Shown here: positions 8,658-17,582 of the stretch, piece by piece
Layout of the letters: each line of letters begins with the position of its first letter
Numbering within the stretch: position 1 is the first letter of the stretch
Assembly (NCBI GenBank): GCA_039908095.1
Contig: JAMOBJ010000023.1
Span: 1 to 54,707, forward strand
Direction of reading: 5' to 3'
Length of the DNA: 54,707 nucleotides
Origin: Nitrospirae bacterium YQR-1
Lineage (GTDB): Bacteria; Nitrospirota; Thermodesulfovibrionia; Thermodesulfovibrionales; Magnetobacteriaceae
Translations under genes and position numbers: made by a program
The notes under the pieces: model-generated
Databases searched by the model: none
What the model saw: only the letters and a program-made list of their open reading frames with translations
What the model was told of the DNA's origin: nothing

Positions 8658-10265
8658 TTAATTGCCTGCATTTTTATGCTCTTTATATTGTTCTTGCCCA
8701 AAATCCCTGTTGTATGGTAGGTAAATGTTAAAGGACGTCCCATGGCCGACTTTACTCTCAACACTAATGAAACCTCCGTGTTGTTTTACTACGCCGATAA
8801 CTATGGATAAGCCAAGACCGGCTCCTTTGCCGGAGTCTTTTTTAGTGCTAAAGAATGGTTCAAAGATTTTCCTTGCATTTTCTTCAGTTATGCCCTCACC
8901 CGTGTCTGATATAACCAGTTTAGTGAATTTAAGGCCATCTAGCTTATGTATCTTTTGAATCTCGGTAGAAATTTCAGCGAGCGAGGTGGAAATGGTTATG
9001 AGGCCACCCTGAGGCATTGCATCACAGGCATTAATTATGATGTTGGTTAGTAACTGGTTGATTTTTAACAAATCAGCCGTTACGGAAGTATCCTCTTGTG
9101 TAATATTTAATATAATTTTAACATTATCGGGAATAAGGCCTCGTAAGTAGCTTATATTTAAAACAATGAGTTCATTTACAGAGGTCTGTGTCAGCGTTAG
9201 CGTTGTCTCTATGCAATACTCAAAAAGACTCTTGACATGACTGGAAGCTACCTCAGATGATTTTACCATATTGTTTAAATATGTGTGGGCGAAGTGGTCA
9301 GCAGGTAGCTTCAATTGTAGAGTTCTGGCCTGCCCTGTTACAACAGTCAACAGATTATTAAAATCATGCGCTATATTACGCGTGAAACGGCCTATGGCAT
9401 CCAGTTTCTCTGCATTTCTCAACTCTTTTTCCAAATTTCTTTTTTCTGTCTCGCGCTCTTTCAAAGTTCCCATTAAATTACAGACAGATTTGACCAATTG
9501 GCCTATTTCATCATCACTTGAAACTTTTACCATCTGGTATGTACTGTCTTTTTCGTATTGGGTTACTTGTTTTGTCAGGTTTGTTATTGACTTAAGACTC
9601 TTTTCCAGTATGAAAAAGGCGATAGCAATAAACATTATTACAAGTGAAAAAGAAATGAAGACACTTTTAAGCATAATAGTATCTGTGCTCTTGATAAGTT
9701 TTCTTTTGTCAAAAACCACCTTGACAAAACCTATGATTTCCTCCGGAAGCTCTTTATTATCCGGCAGATCACGATAAAGAGAATAGTCATTTGAGACACC
9801 GGTGCTAAACATTACCGGCGCCCAAAACTCTATCTCATGAAAATATTCATTTTCTATTATCTTTCTATTTGCTGAAATTTTTTTCATAATCATTATATCG
9901 TCATCAGTGGCCTTCACTGGTTTATCTTTTCTGGCATTTCTAATTACATCAGTTTTATTGTCAAAAACAACTATGTCCAAAATACTTTCCACAAGGGTAA
10001 AGTCCTGTATGTGTGAATCCAAAATCTCTGCATTAGTCATATAAACACCAAGCTTGATACTCTTAGCTAATATTTTGACGTCATTGCGCCCCTCTATGAC
10101 TACCTGGGCTTTTATCAATTCCTTTTGCTCATTCACAAAAAAAGTGACAAATAAAGTCATAATAATAGTTATTGAAACTATAAAATAAAAAAGTAACTTT
10201 GCAATTACCCGTTTACTTAAGTCTTTTATACATTTGTTTAAGTTTTTTGTAAGTTTAGTTAACAT
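8658..10265 (-). CDS. Membrane sensor histidine kinase
   Basis: 535 residues. Membrane helix about 22-43, an extracytoplasmic sensor region of about 155 residues, second helix about 200-220, then a HAMP-like linker. The phosphoacceptor is His300 in FTRNIAHDFNNLLTVV. The ATPase part has the N box IINACDAMPQGG, DTGEGI, FEPFFSTK and GAGLGLSIV boxes. The DFNNLL pattern is typical of hybrid-type kinases, yet there is no receiver domain and no adjacent response regulator. It follows the periplasmic binding protein gene by ten bases, so that protein may deliver the signal. The protein ends in a charged, Lys/Glu-rich tail. Confidence 0.92.
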   Translation of the reverse strand: MLTKLTKNLNKCIKDLSKRVIAKLLFYFIVSITIIMTLFVTFFVNEQKELIKAQVVIEGRNDVKILAKSIKLGVYMTNAEILDSHIQDFTLVESILDIVVFDNKTDVIRNARKDKPVKATDDDIMIMKKISANRKIIENEYFHEIEFWAPVMFSTGVSNDYSLYRDLPDNKELPEEIIGFVKVVFDKRKLIKSTDTIMLKSVFISFSLVIMFIAIAFFILEKSLKSITNLTKQVTQYEKDSTYQMVKVSSDDEIGQLVKSVCNLMGTLKERETEKRNLEKELRNAEKLDAIGRFTRNIAHDFNNLLTVVTGQARTLQLKLPADHFAHTYLNNMVKSSEVASSHVKSLFEYCIETTLTLTQTSVNELIVLNISYLRGLIPDNVKIILNITQEDTSVTADLLKINQLLTNIIINACDAMPQGGLITISTSLAEISTEIQKIHKLDGLKFTKLVISDTGEGITEENARKIFEPFFSTKKDSGKGAGLGLSIVIGVVKQHGGFISVESKVGHGTSFNIYLPYNRDFGQEQYKEHKNAGN

Positions 10266-10275
10266 GTTGTATCAC

Positions 10276-11211
10276 CTATTTTTTGAAAATAGCGTGGTTT
10301 TGCTGTAAATACGTCTTATTATATTTAATACCTATTCTTTCGGCAACCACAGAGTTAATAACAAAACCACACTTGCGAGGCAAAAACTTTCTGCCTTTCA
10401 CTGCTCCGTCAACTAAAATCTCCGTGCGTAGCAGCTCTCCCGCCTGCCTGCCAAGATCATATGGTTCCGCCTCTACGGAAAGCACTGCTCCCATTTCCAA
10501 ATATTTTTCTGAAAATGTCACCACTGGAATCCTTCTTTCCATCAAACTTGTAAATATATGCTCAGTCATTTCTTTTCTGTATATGCCTGCAGCAGGTATC
10601 ATCCAAAACAAATCAATCCGGCCTGTCAATGCCTTTAGAGCACTTGTTACATCTGCGGGTGCGGTAATCTTATATTCAATCACATTTACATTTCTGCTTT
10701 TAAAATAAACCTGCAACTTTTTAACCATGCTCTCCTTGTCGGCATCATAAAAAATACCAATATTTTTAACTTCGTTAAATATATTAAAGACGCCCTCTCC
10801 CTGCCTCTCTGCAGGAAGCGTCATATCTATTCCATACAAAGCATTATTCACAGCCGGTGTACTTTCAACAGAGGAATCAAGAATATACAAGACAGGAAAC
10901 TCCGAGATATTTTTAACAGTATGTGATATGCCGTCACCGATTGCCAGCACTGCTGAGGCACCTGCGTTATAAGCATCTTTTGTAATATCCTCTGCTTCTG
11001 CACCGCGCATGGTCAGTTCTGAAATATTACAATTACAACTACTCTTAAACCCCTCAAGAGCAAGAGTTACGTTGCGGTTTTCTCTGTTTTTTACTAATAA
11101 AACAGTGACTCTCCCTGTCTCTGCCGACAAGGCTGAATCTCTCTGGCTCAGCAGAGCAATACACGTAAGAATAGAGACAATTGTGAGTATTCTTTTAAAA
11201 AATTTTTTCAT
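10276..11211 (-). CDS. Periplasmic substrate-binding protein (ABC_sub_bind-like)
   Basis: 311 residues from the chosen start, with a signal peptide starting MKKFFKRILTIVSILTCIALL. The body resembles the type 1 periplasmic-binding fold of the ABC_sub_bind (PF04392) family: VTVLLVKN, an alternating alpha/beta pattern, NIGIFYDADKESMVKKL, and the family-like VEAEPYDLGRQAGELL near the C terminus. The frame is open for 15 codons further up, but those lack a ribosome binding site and would mask the signal peptide. No permease or ATPase is nearby. The gene is ten bases before a histidine kinase, which suggests a ligand sensor rather than a transporter part. Confidence 0.8.
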   Translation of the reverse strand: MKKFFKRILTIVSILTCIALLSQRDSALSAETGRVTVLLVKNRENRNVTLALEGFKSSCNCNISELTMRGAEAEDITKDAYNAGASAVLAIGDGISHTVKNISEFPVLYILDSSVESTPAVNNALYGIDMTLPAERQGEGVFNIFNEVKNIGIFYDADKESMVKKLQVYFKSRNVNVIEYKITAPADVTSALKALTGRIDLFWMIPAAGIYRKEMTEHIFTSLMERRIPVVTFSEKYLEMGAVLSVEAEPYDLGRQAGELLRTEILVDGAVKGRKFLPRKCGFVINSVVAERIGIKYNKTYLQQNHAIFKK

Positions 11212-11458
11212 CCCACGCCTTCTCACCTTAGTTGCTCCCGGGCAATTTGAACTCATTGGAACACTCTTATTCCCGCTTGATTAATGCCCTACCTATTATA
11301 TTCTTTACTACTAATATTTTCAACCACTATTTTTACATAGACAGAGAAACAGTATCAAGTTACACCAAAGAACATTCTTATATGCAACCACGTAAGGTGG
11401 TGTTTCCATAATAACAATCACTGCTACAGCGACCCTGTTGTTTATTCTTTGTAAAAAA

Positions 11459-12259
11459 TTAATTATTTTTATTAAAAACAGAGGAAACAAAGAAAAATGC
11501 CAGAGCAAGGAGAACAATAGCACCGCCGCTTGCAATGTCCATGTAGTAAGAGGCATAGAGGCCCACAATGACTGAGGCAAGGGAAATTGCCATGGAAATT
11601 GCCATGGTCTGTTTAAAACTTCTGCAAAATTGCATAGCGGAAAGTACCGGAATAACCATGAGAGCGCCTATAAGCAAAATGCCGACTATCCTTGTTGCAA
11701 CAGTTATGCTGATGGCGGCAAGCACGACCAGGGCGATATTAAAGGCCTTTACCCTCATACCGCTTACCTGTGCAAGCTGCTCGTCAAAGGCAACTGCAAA
11801 AAATTCTTTAAAATGAAGAAAAATCACTAAAACAACGACAAATGCTAAGAGACCGATGAAATATAAATCCCCTTCCGACACTGTTGCGATACTACCAAAC
11901 AGAAAACCGAAAAGCTCGGCATTAAACCCCCTTGCTATGCTTATCAGGGTTACGGCAACTGCCATACCTGCCCAGAAAAACAGTGCTACCGAGGCCTCAC
12001 TGTAAACTCGTTTTGACTTACGAAGGGTCTCTATCCCGATGGCTGTAGCCACAGAAACCACGGTTGCCCATATAAGCGGATATGTTTTAGTTAAAAGACC
12101 GATTGCCACCCCTGCCAGCGACACATGTGCAAGCGTATCGGCCATAAGGGAATACCTCCGAACCACTAAAAATATGCCTATAACCGGAGCTGTGACGGCT
12201 ATAAGTATCCCTGCCCAAAAAGCCCTCACCATAAAGGCATGATCAAATATCTCCATCAT
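11459..12259 (-). CDS. znuB: Zinc ABC transporter permease
   Basis: 266 residues, about eight membrane helices, of the ABC-3 (ZnuB/MntB) permease family. Landmarks: VVRRYSLMADTLAHVSLAG near residue 40, GFLFGSI, and the RIVGILLIGALMVIPV segment. It forms the inner-membrane channel of the zinc importer with ZnuC and ZnuA. It is the last gene of zur-znuA-znuC-znuB, seven bases after znuC. The roughly 250 bases between its end and the substrate-binding protein gene hold a short ACCAC/GTGGT inverted repeat near 11391 and nothing else that I can support. Confidence 0.92.
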   Translation of the reverse strand: MMEIFDHAFMVRAFWAGILIAVTAPVIGIFLVVRRYSLMADTLAHVSLAGVAIGLLTKTYPLIWATVVSVATAIGIETLRKSKRVYSEASVALFFWAGMAVAVTLISIARGFNAELFGFLFGSIATVSEGDLYFIGLLAFVVVLVIFLHFKEFFAVAFDEQLAQVSGMRVKAFNIALVVLAAISITVATRIVGILLIGALMVIPVLSAMQFCRSFKQTMAISMAISLASVIVGLYASYYMDIASGGAIVLLALAFFFVSSVFNKNN

Positions 12260-12266
12260 AAGTTTT

Positions 12267-13016
12267 TTAATGAATATGGCTTACAGCGGATACTTTCTTG
12301 CCGTAGGAGTCCTCTATAAGCTTATTTATACCGGTTGGGCCGGGGTTGTCATGGCAAAACAGTTTTTTGTTTAAACACAGTATTGTTTCCACCTCCTCCG
12401 ATACCACACCAAGGTCGTGTGATACAAACACAATGGTAATACCTTTTTCCTTGTTAAGGCGTCTTAAAAAGCTATAGAATGTTTCTTTGGAGACAATATC
12501 TATTCCAACCATAGGTTCGTCAAGAAAAAGGACTTTTGGCTCTGTGGCCAAAGCTCTTGCGATAAAAACTTTTTGCCTCTGCCCTCCGGATAGTTTCCCC
12601 GTCAGTCTGTCTTTGTACTCAGACACGCCTGCTATTTCCATAGCATTGTTGACTGCCTCGTTGTCTTTAACTGAAAATCTCTTATAAAGACCGACCCTTG
12701 CCGTGCGTCCGCTTTTGACTATTTCTGAAACTGTTGCCGGAAATGACACATTAAGTGCTGAGCCCTGCTGTGGCACATATCCCAGATGGTATCTCTTTTT
12801 ATAATTACAGATTTTTTCACCAAACACACGGACATCTCCGGAATCGGGTTTTATCAAACCGAGTAGTATTTTAATCAGAGTAGTCTTGCCGCCGCCATTG
12901 GGCCCGATTAATCCGACATAGCCGCCCGCTTTAATTGTAAAGGTCACATCCTCAAGAACCTTTTCCCTGCTGTAGCTATATTCTAAACCCCTGGTCTCTA
13001 TACAATTCTGTTGCAT
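12267..13016 (-). CDS. znuC: Zinc ABC transporter ATP-binding protein
   Basis: 249 residues. Walker A GPNGGGKTT, Q loop YVPQQG, signature LSGGQRQK, Walker B VLFLDEP and switch His in VSHDLG are all present. The C terminus ends KKVSAVSHIH, a possible metal contact. It powers zinc uptake through ZnuB from ZnuA. It lies 11 bases after znuA and seven before znuB. Assignment to zinc instead of manganese rests on the Zur-like first gene of the operon. Confidence 0.93.
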   Translation of the reverse strand: MQQNCIETRGLEYSYSREKVLEDVTFTIKAGGYVGLIGPNGGGKTTLIKILLGLIKPDSGDVRVFGEKICNYKKRYHLGYVPQQGSALNVSFPATVSEIVKSGRTARVGLYKRFSVKDNEAVNNAMEIAGVSEYKDRLTGKLSGGQRQKVFIARALATEPKVLFLDEPMVGIDIVSKETFYSFLRRLNKEKGITIVFVSHDLGVVSEEVETILCLNKKLFCHDNPGPTGINKLIEDSYGKKVSAVSHIH

Positions 13017-13027
13017 GTATTATGTCT

Positions 13028-13936
13028 TTAATTACACTGCAAGGCTGTTTTCAGGTTTTTAAGATTATCTTCCATAAGTGACAAGTAGTTCCTGCCGGCT
13101 TTTATATCATCATCTGTGAGCCCCTCACACGTATTGAGCGTCAGTGTTTTCACACCTGCCTCATTAGATAGTGTTTGCGCAAGTTTAGGACTGAGAAGGG
13201 ATTCATAGAAAACGTATTTTATGTTTTTCTCTTTAACAATCCGTGACAGTTCCGCTAGTTTTTTTGGGGACGGCTCCCCTGAGGCGGTTACGCCAAGAAT
13301 CGAAAACATATTTAAGCCATAACGTTTTGCTATGTACTGAAAAGCACTATGGCTTACAACAATATCCTTGTGCTTACAGTTTTTCAGCTCAAGAGAATAC
13401 CTGTTGTTTAGCTCATCAAATTTAGTGCTGATAGAGGCTGCGTTTTTTTCGTAGTCAGCCCGGTTAGCCGGGTCTTTTTTAATTAATGCGTTGCGTACTA
13501 CCTCCACCTCTCTTTTTATCAACACAGGGTCTAACCAAAAATGCGGGTCATGTGCCTTTGTATCCGCTTTGCCGGAGTCATTCCATGCGTTTAATAAAAC
13601 CATGTATGATGACATATTAACAGTGACCGTTCCTTTTTTTTTCAACTCCGGTGCGAGTTTCTCCGCCCATGAGTCAAACCCTGCTCCGTTGTATAAAAAA
13701 AGGTGGGATGAGTAAACGGTTTTTATGGATTTCATTGTTGGTTCAAACTCATGTGGCTGCACACCGGCAGGGGTCATATTTATTACCTCAACGTGGCTGC
13801 CTCCAACCCTTTCTGCAATAAATGACAGCGGATAGAAGCTCACGGCTATTTTAACTTTATCAGAGGCTGAAGGCTCCGGCGGAAAAAATGAAAATATTGA
13901 TACTATAACTATTGCTGTTCTCATAATTTTAATCAT
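13028..13936 (-). CDS. znuA: Zinc-binding periplasmic protein
   Basis: 302 residues of the cluster A-I metal-binding family. A signal peptide of about 24 residues precedes DKVKIAVSFYPLSFIAERVGG. Metal-ligand segments: TPAGVQPHEFEPTMKSI (His), DPHFWLDP (His), the VVSHSAFQYIAKRYGL (His) and the Glu/Asp near NTCEGLTDDDI. It lacks the long His/Asp-rich loop many ZnuA proteins carry between the first and second ligand; only KADTKAHDPH stands there. It follows zur by eight bases. Manganese as substrate cannot be fully excluded from the sequence. Confidence 0.9.
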   Translation of the reverse strand: MIKIMRTAIVIVSIFSFFPPEPSASDKVKIAVSFYPLSFIAERVGGSHVEVINMTPAGVQPHEFEPTMKSIKTVYSSHLFLYNGAGFDSWAEKLAPELKKKGTVTVNMSSYMVLLNAWNDSGKADTKAHDPHFWLDPVLIKREVEVVRNALIKKDPANRADYEKNAASISTKFDELNNRYSLELKNCKHKDIVVSHSAFQYIAKRYGLNMFSILGVTASGEPSPKKLAELSRIVKEKNIKYVFYESLLSPKLAQTLSNEAGVKTLTLNTCEGLTDDDIKAGRNYLSLMEDNLKNLKTALQCN

Positions 13937-13944
13937 AGCCCCTC

Positions 13945-14385
13945 CTATCTGTCGCTACAGGCACAACAGAACCCAAAAAAATTAAGTGAATGGTTAATAA
14001 TTTTGAAATTCCATAATTCCGAAACTTTTCTTTGCTCCTCAACCAGGCAATTATCAAAATGGATGCACTCAACCTTCCGGCATTTTAAGCACACAAGGTG
14101 GTGATGGTGGTGATGATGTGAACCATCGTGTCTTAATTCGTAGCGCATTTTGCCGTCACCTAAATCAATTCCCTCTACAACATTCTGGTTTTGTAAAAAA
14201 GTTACCTCTCTATAGACGGTAGTCTTGTTAACCGGAAGGTTGCGTGCTGAAAGCTCCGCAATAATGTCCACAATAGAAAGCGGCGCAACGGAGGCGTAGA
14301 TTATTTCAAGTATCTGCTTCCGCGCACGGGTTAGCCTGAAACCACTTTTCTTGAGGCCTTTAATTAATTCCGTTAAAACCTGCAT
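13945..14385 (-). CDS. zur: Fur-family zinc uptake regulator
   Basis: 146 residues from the ATG at 14385. A winged-helix N-terminal domain (FRLTRARKQILEII, VNKTTVYREVTFLQ) is followed by the metal-binding dimer domain with a run of seven His in SHHHHHHHLVC, then CLKCRKVECIH and a C-terminal FCCAC, which supplies the structural zinc cysteines. Zur represses zinc import when zinc is plentiful. It heads the znuACB operon, so it should regulate itself. The open frame reaches 14424, but those 13 codons overlap a promoter whose spacer is a perfect palindrome, so I reject the longer start. Confidence 0.88.
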   Translation of the reverse strand: MQVLTELIKGLKKSGFRLTRARKQILEIIYASVAPLSIVDIIAELSARNLPVNKTTVYREVTFLQNQNVVEGIDLGDGKMRYELRHDGSHHHHHHHLVCLKCRKVECIHFDNCLVEEQRKVSELWNFKIINHSLNFFGFCCACSDR

Positions 14386-14394
14386 GTCATGTTT

Positions 14395-14424
14395 ACAATA
14401 ATGCAACTTAGTTGCATAAGTCAA
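14395..14424 (-). promoter_or_regulatory. zur-znu promoter with embedded palindromic operator
   Basis: Read on the minus strand: TTGACT (14424-14419), an 18-base spacer, TATTGT (14400-14395). Positions 14401-14417, within the spacer, are the perfect inverted repeat ATGCAAC TTA GTTGCAT. A Fur-family dimer bound there would block RNA polymerase. Transcription would start about 14388, giving a leader of only a few bases before the ATG at 14385. Confidence 0.65.
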
Positions 14425-14546
14425 GAGATGGAATTGTTTCCATACGGGGGCTCACCAAAGGCTGTACTCCGGAAAATCATCTCAAATTAATAATACTTAA
14501 AAAACACAGGCAATCACAGGGCATTTATTGTTACAATATCACTCAT

Positions 14547-16253
14547 ATGCAGCTAAATATAGTTGATTGGCTTGTTATAGCAGCGTACATGCTGATATCG
14601 TTGGTGCTGGGGCTTTATTTTACAAAAAAAGCGTCATCCTCGACGGAGGAGTTTTTTCTCTCCGGCAGAAAACTCCCATGGTGGCTTGCAGGGACATCTA
14701 TGGTGGCTACAACATTTTCATCCGATACCCCGCTATATATTACCGGGCTGGTCAGAAACAAAGGGATATATGAAAACTGGCAGTGGTGGTGTTTTCTTAT
14801 GACAGGGATGCTTTCGGTTATTGTGTTTGCCCGGTTGTGGAAACAGGCCGGGGTTATGACCGACGTGGAGCTGACCGAGATGCGGTACTCCGGGAAAGCT
14901 GCTTCAATTCTCAGAGGCTGGAAGGCTCTGTATTTCTCCCTGTTTCTTCACACCATAATAAAAGCACAGGTCATACTTGCTATGGCTACAATCCTTGATG
15001 TGACTTTGGGGTGGGGCAAGTGGACTGCAATTTTAATCTCAAGCGCTGTAACCATAGCGTACTCACTGCTTTCCGGGTACTGGGGGGTTATCGTCACAGA
15101 TTTCTTTCAGTTTGTACTTGCTCAGACCGGAGCCGTCATCGTAGCCGTATATGCTGTTAATAAAGTGGGTGGCCTTGACAAATTAAAACCACAGATAGAT
15201 GCCATTTACGGAGACAACCACTTCATGGATTTTTTACCGCCCATTGACGGCGGGTTTTTATCCCTGCCGATTCTTACATTTATCGCCTACATGGGGATGA
15301 GCTGGTGGTCTAAGTACTCATCGGACGGTGGAGGGGTGGTTGTTCAGAGAATGGCCTCGTGTAAGAGTGAAAAAGACGCTATCGGCGCCACGTTTTTCTT
15401 TAATGTCGCAAATTATGCGTTAAGAAGCTGGCCATGGATTATTGCGGCCCTTGCCTCCTTAGTGTTATATCCAACGTACAAGGACCACGAGGCGGTATAT
15501 CCGGTCATGGCCCTTAACATACTTCCTAACGGTCTTAAAGGCATTGTCTTTGCCTCATTTTTTGCAGCCTTTATGTCAACCATCAGCGTGTACTTGAATC
15601 TCTCCAGTGCTTACTTTATGAAGGACTTCTACATGAGATTTGTTAAGAAAAACGCTACAGAGAAACACTACATAAACGTGACACGGATATCAATGCTGGT
15701 ACTGAGCGCTGTTACGGCGGTGGTTACATACTATACGACATCAATAGAGGGAACATTTAAGTTTCTGATAGCCTTTGGCAGCGGCACCGGCCTTGTATTT
15801 GTCATGAGGTGGTACTGGTGGCGGATTAATGCATGGAGTGAAATCTCCGCAATGCTGGCCTCAACCATTGTCTCTTCCTATATATATGTCTTTTACGGTG
15901 AGCTCCCTTTTTATCAGAAACTCTTTTTCATAATCTTTTTTTCTACCGTCACGTGGGTGGCGGTCACATTTTTAACAAAACCCTCAGACGAAAACACTCT
16001 TATGGAGTTCTATAAACGAGTGCCGGTTGGTGGAGCCGGCTGGAGAGCTGTTGAAAAAAAATTAATTGCCGCAGGTGTTAAACTCAACAAAGTGGAAACT
16101 TCCCTTTTTGACTGGATTACAGGAACTGTTTTTGTCTATGGACTAACCCTCTCAACCGGGATGCTCCTTTTGGGCAGATATAAGGAAGGGTTGATTTACC
16201 TGACAGCTGGTATAATAAGTTTTATCATACTGAAAAAGAGGATTTTTGCCTAA
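14547..16253 (+). CDS. Sodium:solute symporter family transporter
   Basis: 568 residues, mostly hydrophobic, about 13-14 membrane helices, of the sodium/solute symporter (SSS) family. Typical segments: SSTEEFFLSGRKLPWW after the first helix, TTFSSDTPLYI (sodium-site region), GYWGVIVTDFFQF, and FAAFMSTISVYLNLSSAYF. The frame is open from 14412, but the protein family begins at MQLNIVDW, and the ATG at 14547 is preceded by TACAAT with no ribosome binding site, so a short or absent leader is possible. It overlaps the NagA-like gene by one base (TAATG), which points to an amino sugar or a related compound as substrate, by inference only. Confidence 0.88.
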   Translation: MQLNIVDWLVIAAYMLISLVLGLYFTKKASSSTEEFFLSGRKLPWWLAGTSMVATTFSSDTPLYITGLVRNKGIYENWQWWCFLMTGMLSVIVFARLWKQAGVMTDVELTEMRYSGKAASILRGWKALYFSLFLHTIIKAQVILAMATILDVTLGWGKWTAILISSAVTIAYSLLSGYWGVIVTDFFQFVLAQTGAVIVAVYAVNKVGGLDKLKPQIDAIYGDNHFMDFLPPIDGGFLSLPILTFIAYMGMSWWSKYSSDGGGVVVQRMASCKSEKDAIGATFFFNVANYALRSWPWIIAALASLVLYPTYKDHEAVYPVMALNILPNGLKGIVFASFFAAFMSTISVYLNLSSAYFMKDFYMRFVKKNATEKHYINVTRISMLVLSAVTAVVTYYTTSIEGTFKFLIAFGSGTGLVFVMRWYWWRINAWSEISAMLASTIVSSYIYVFYGELPFYQKLFFIIFFSTVTWVAVTFLTKPSDENTLMEFYKRVPVGGAGWRAVEKKLIAAGVKLNKVETSLFDWITGTVFVYGLTLSTGMLLLGRYKEGLIYLTAGIISFIILKKRIFA

Positions 16254-17128
16254 TGAGAGTTTTTGACATCCATACCCATGGAATCAGCGGTTTTGACACA
16301 TCAACAGCCTCAAGAAAGCAGATTATCCGTATGGCGGAGTCGCATTTTCAGTACGGAGTTACTGAGATATTACCCACCATTTACAGTGACGAAATAGAAG
16401 TTATGCGCCTTCACATAGATACAGTTAAAAGAGCAATGGAAATACAGTCGGAAGCGCAGGAGGAAAACAGAATCTCAGCACAGGCTAAAATTTCAGGGGT
16501 AAATCTTGAAGGGCCTTTTCTTAATCCGCTCAGGTGCGGCGCCTTAAATAAGCAATCATTCATAAATCCCGACACTGGAATATTTGACCGGCTGATTGAG
16601 GGTTTTGAAGATATAGTAAAAATAATTACAATATCTCCGGAATTGGACGGCGCAGTTGAGTTAATAAAACATGTGGTAAAGCGCGGGATTGTTGTAAGTA
16701 TGGGCCACTCCGAGGCTACGTATTCACAGGCGGAGGCCGGGTTTTATGCCGGAGCAACAGGGGTTACCCACTTATTTAATGCAATGCCGGCATTTCACCA
16801 CAGAGAGCCCGCCCTGGCAGGCTTTGCTCTTATAAATAAGGATATTTACATAGAGGTTGTCGGGGATCCATACCATCTTCATCCTAAAACTATCGAACTG
16901 ATTTTTAAAGTAAAACATACGGAGCGTATAATTCTTGTCTCCGACTCGGTAAAGGAAGCAAAAACCACACTTGCCTCAGGGCGCATAGCCGACTCTAAAG
17001 GCATGTTGACAGGAGGCTCAATGCCACTTATGGAGGTGGTAAAAAGGCTTATCAGTCTGGGGCTTGATGAACAGACTGTCATGACAACAGTAACAGAAAA
17101 TCCACACAGATATTTGACTAAAGGGTGA
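16253..17128 (+). CDS. nagA: N-acetylglucosamine-6-phosphate deacetylase-like amidohydrolase
   Basis: 291 residues, shorter than the usual 380 or so of NagA because the N- and C-terminal small beta domain is largely missing; the catalytic barrel is intact. Motifs: FDIHTHGISG, GVNLEGPFLNP, GHSEATYSQAEAG, THLFNAMPAFHHREPALAG, and the catalytic Asp in LVSDSVKEA. The reaction would be removal of acetate from N-acetylglucosamine 6-phosphate. The first residues lead straight into the metal-binding HTHG, so there is no room for the usual preceding domain. It is translationally coupled to the SSS transporter. NagB is not in the window. Confidence 0.8.
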   Translation: MRVFDIHTHGISGFDTSTASRKQIIRMAESHFQYGVTEILPTIYSDEIEVMRLHIDTVKRAMEIQSEAQEENRISAQAKISGVNLEGPFLNPLRCGALNKQSFINPDTGIFDRLIEGFEDIVKIITISPELDGAVELIKHVVKRGIVVSMGHSEATYSQAEAGFYAGATGVTHLFNAMPAFHHREPALAGFALINKDIYIEVVGDPYHLHPKTIELIFKVKHTERIILVSDSVKEAKTTLASGRIADSKGMLTGGSMPLMEVVKRLISLGLDEQTVMTTVTENPHRYLTKG

Positions 17129-17288
17129 GGTTACTCACGGTGTACTTGAAACACAGAGAGCAGGGCTGTGGCGTGTCATGATGATTTTTTTACATTTTAT
17201 TTGATGGCGGAGCCCTGGGGAAAACACCCCAACCCGCTGGGGAAGACAAAAACAATGACTAAATCTCCACACTTGTGCATAATACGAA

Positions 17289-17582
17289 ATGGAACTTAGC
17301 GAGGCCATAAACCTGTTAAGACAGCACGAGACCGACCTGAAGCAGCTTGGCGTTGACCATCTTTACATATTTGGTTCAACCGCACGCTGTGAGGCTAATG
17401 AGGGTTCTGACGTTGATCTGTTTTTCGATCACCCCGAGGGATCAATAGGACTTTTCGAGTTAATGGACATAAAGGATGCTGCTGCCCGTATCCTTGGCTG
17501 CAAGACAGACATCATGACGCGTGAGAGCCTGCACAAGACGCTACGGAAGCAGATTGAAGCGTCGGCGCTGCAAGTGTTCTGA
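17289..17582 (+). CDS. mntA: MntA-like minimal nucleotidyltransferase antitoxin
   Basis: 97 residues. The polymerase-beta-type motif FGSTARCEANEGSDVDLFFD holds the GS and the two catalytic Asp residues. Proteins of this kind pair with a HEPN toxin and silence it by adding AMP to it (type VII toxin-antitoxin). The stop overlaps the HEPN gene start (TGATG). The pair appears richer in G and C than the AT-rich flanks at 17160 and 17960-18090, consistent with acquisition as a unit. Confidence 0.88.
   Translation: MELSEAINLLRQHETDLKQLGVDHLYIFGSTARCEANEGSDVDLFFDHPEGSIGLFELMDIKDAAARILGCKTDIMTRESLHKTLRKQIEASALQVF

Noticed and set aside
14386..14424. Longer Zur start
   Set aside because: These codons lie in the promoter and palindrome.
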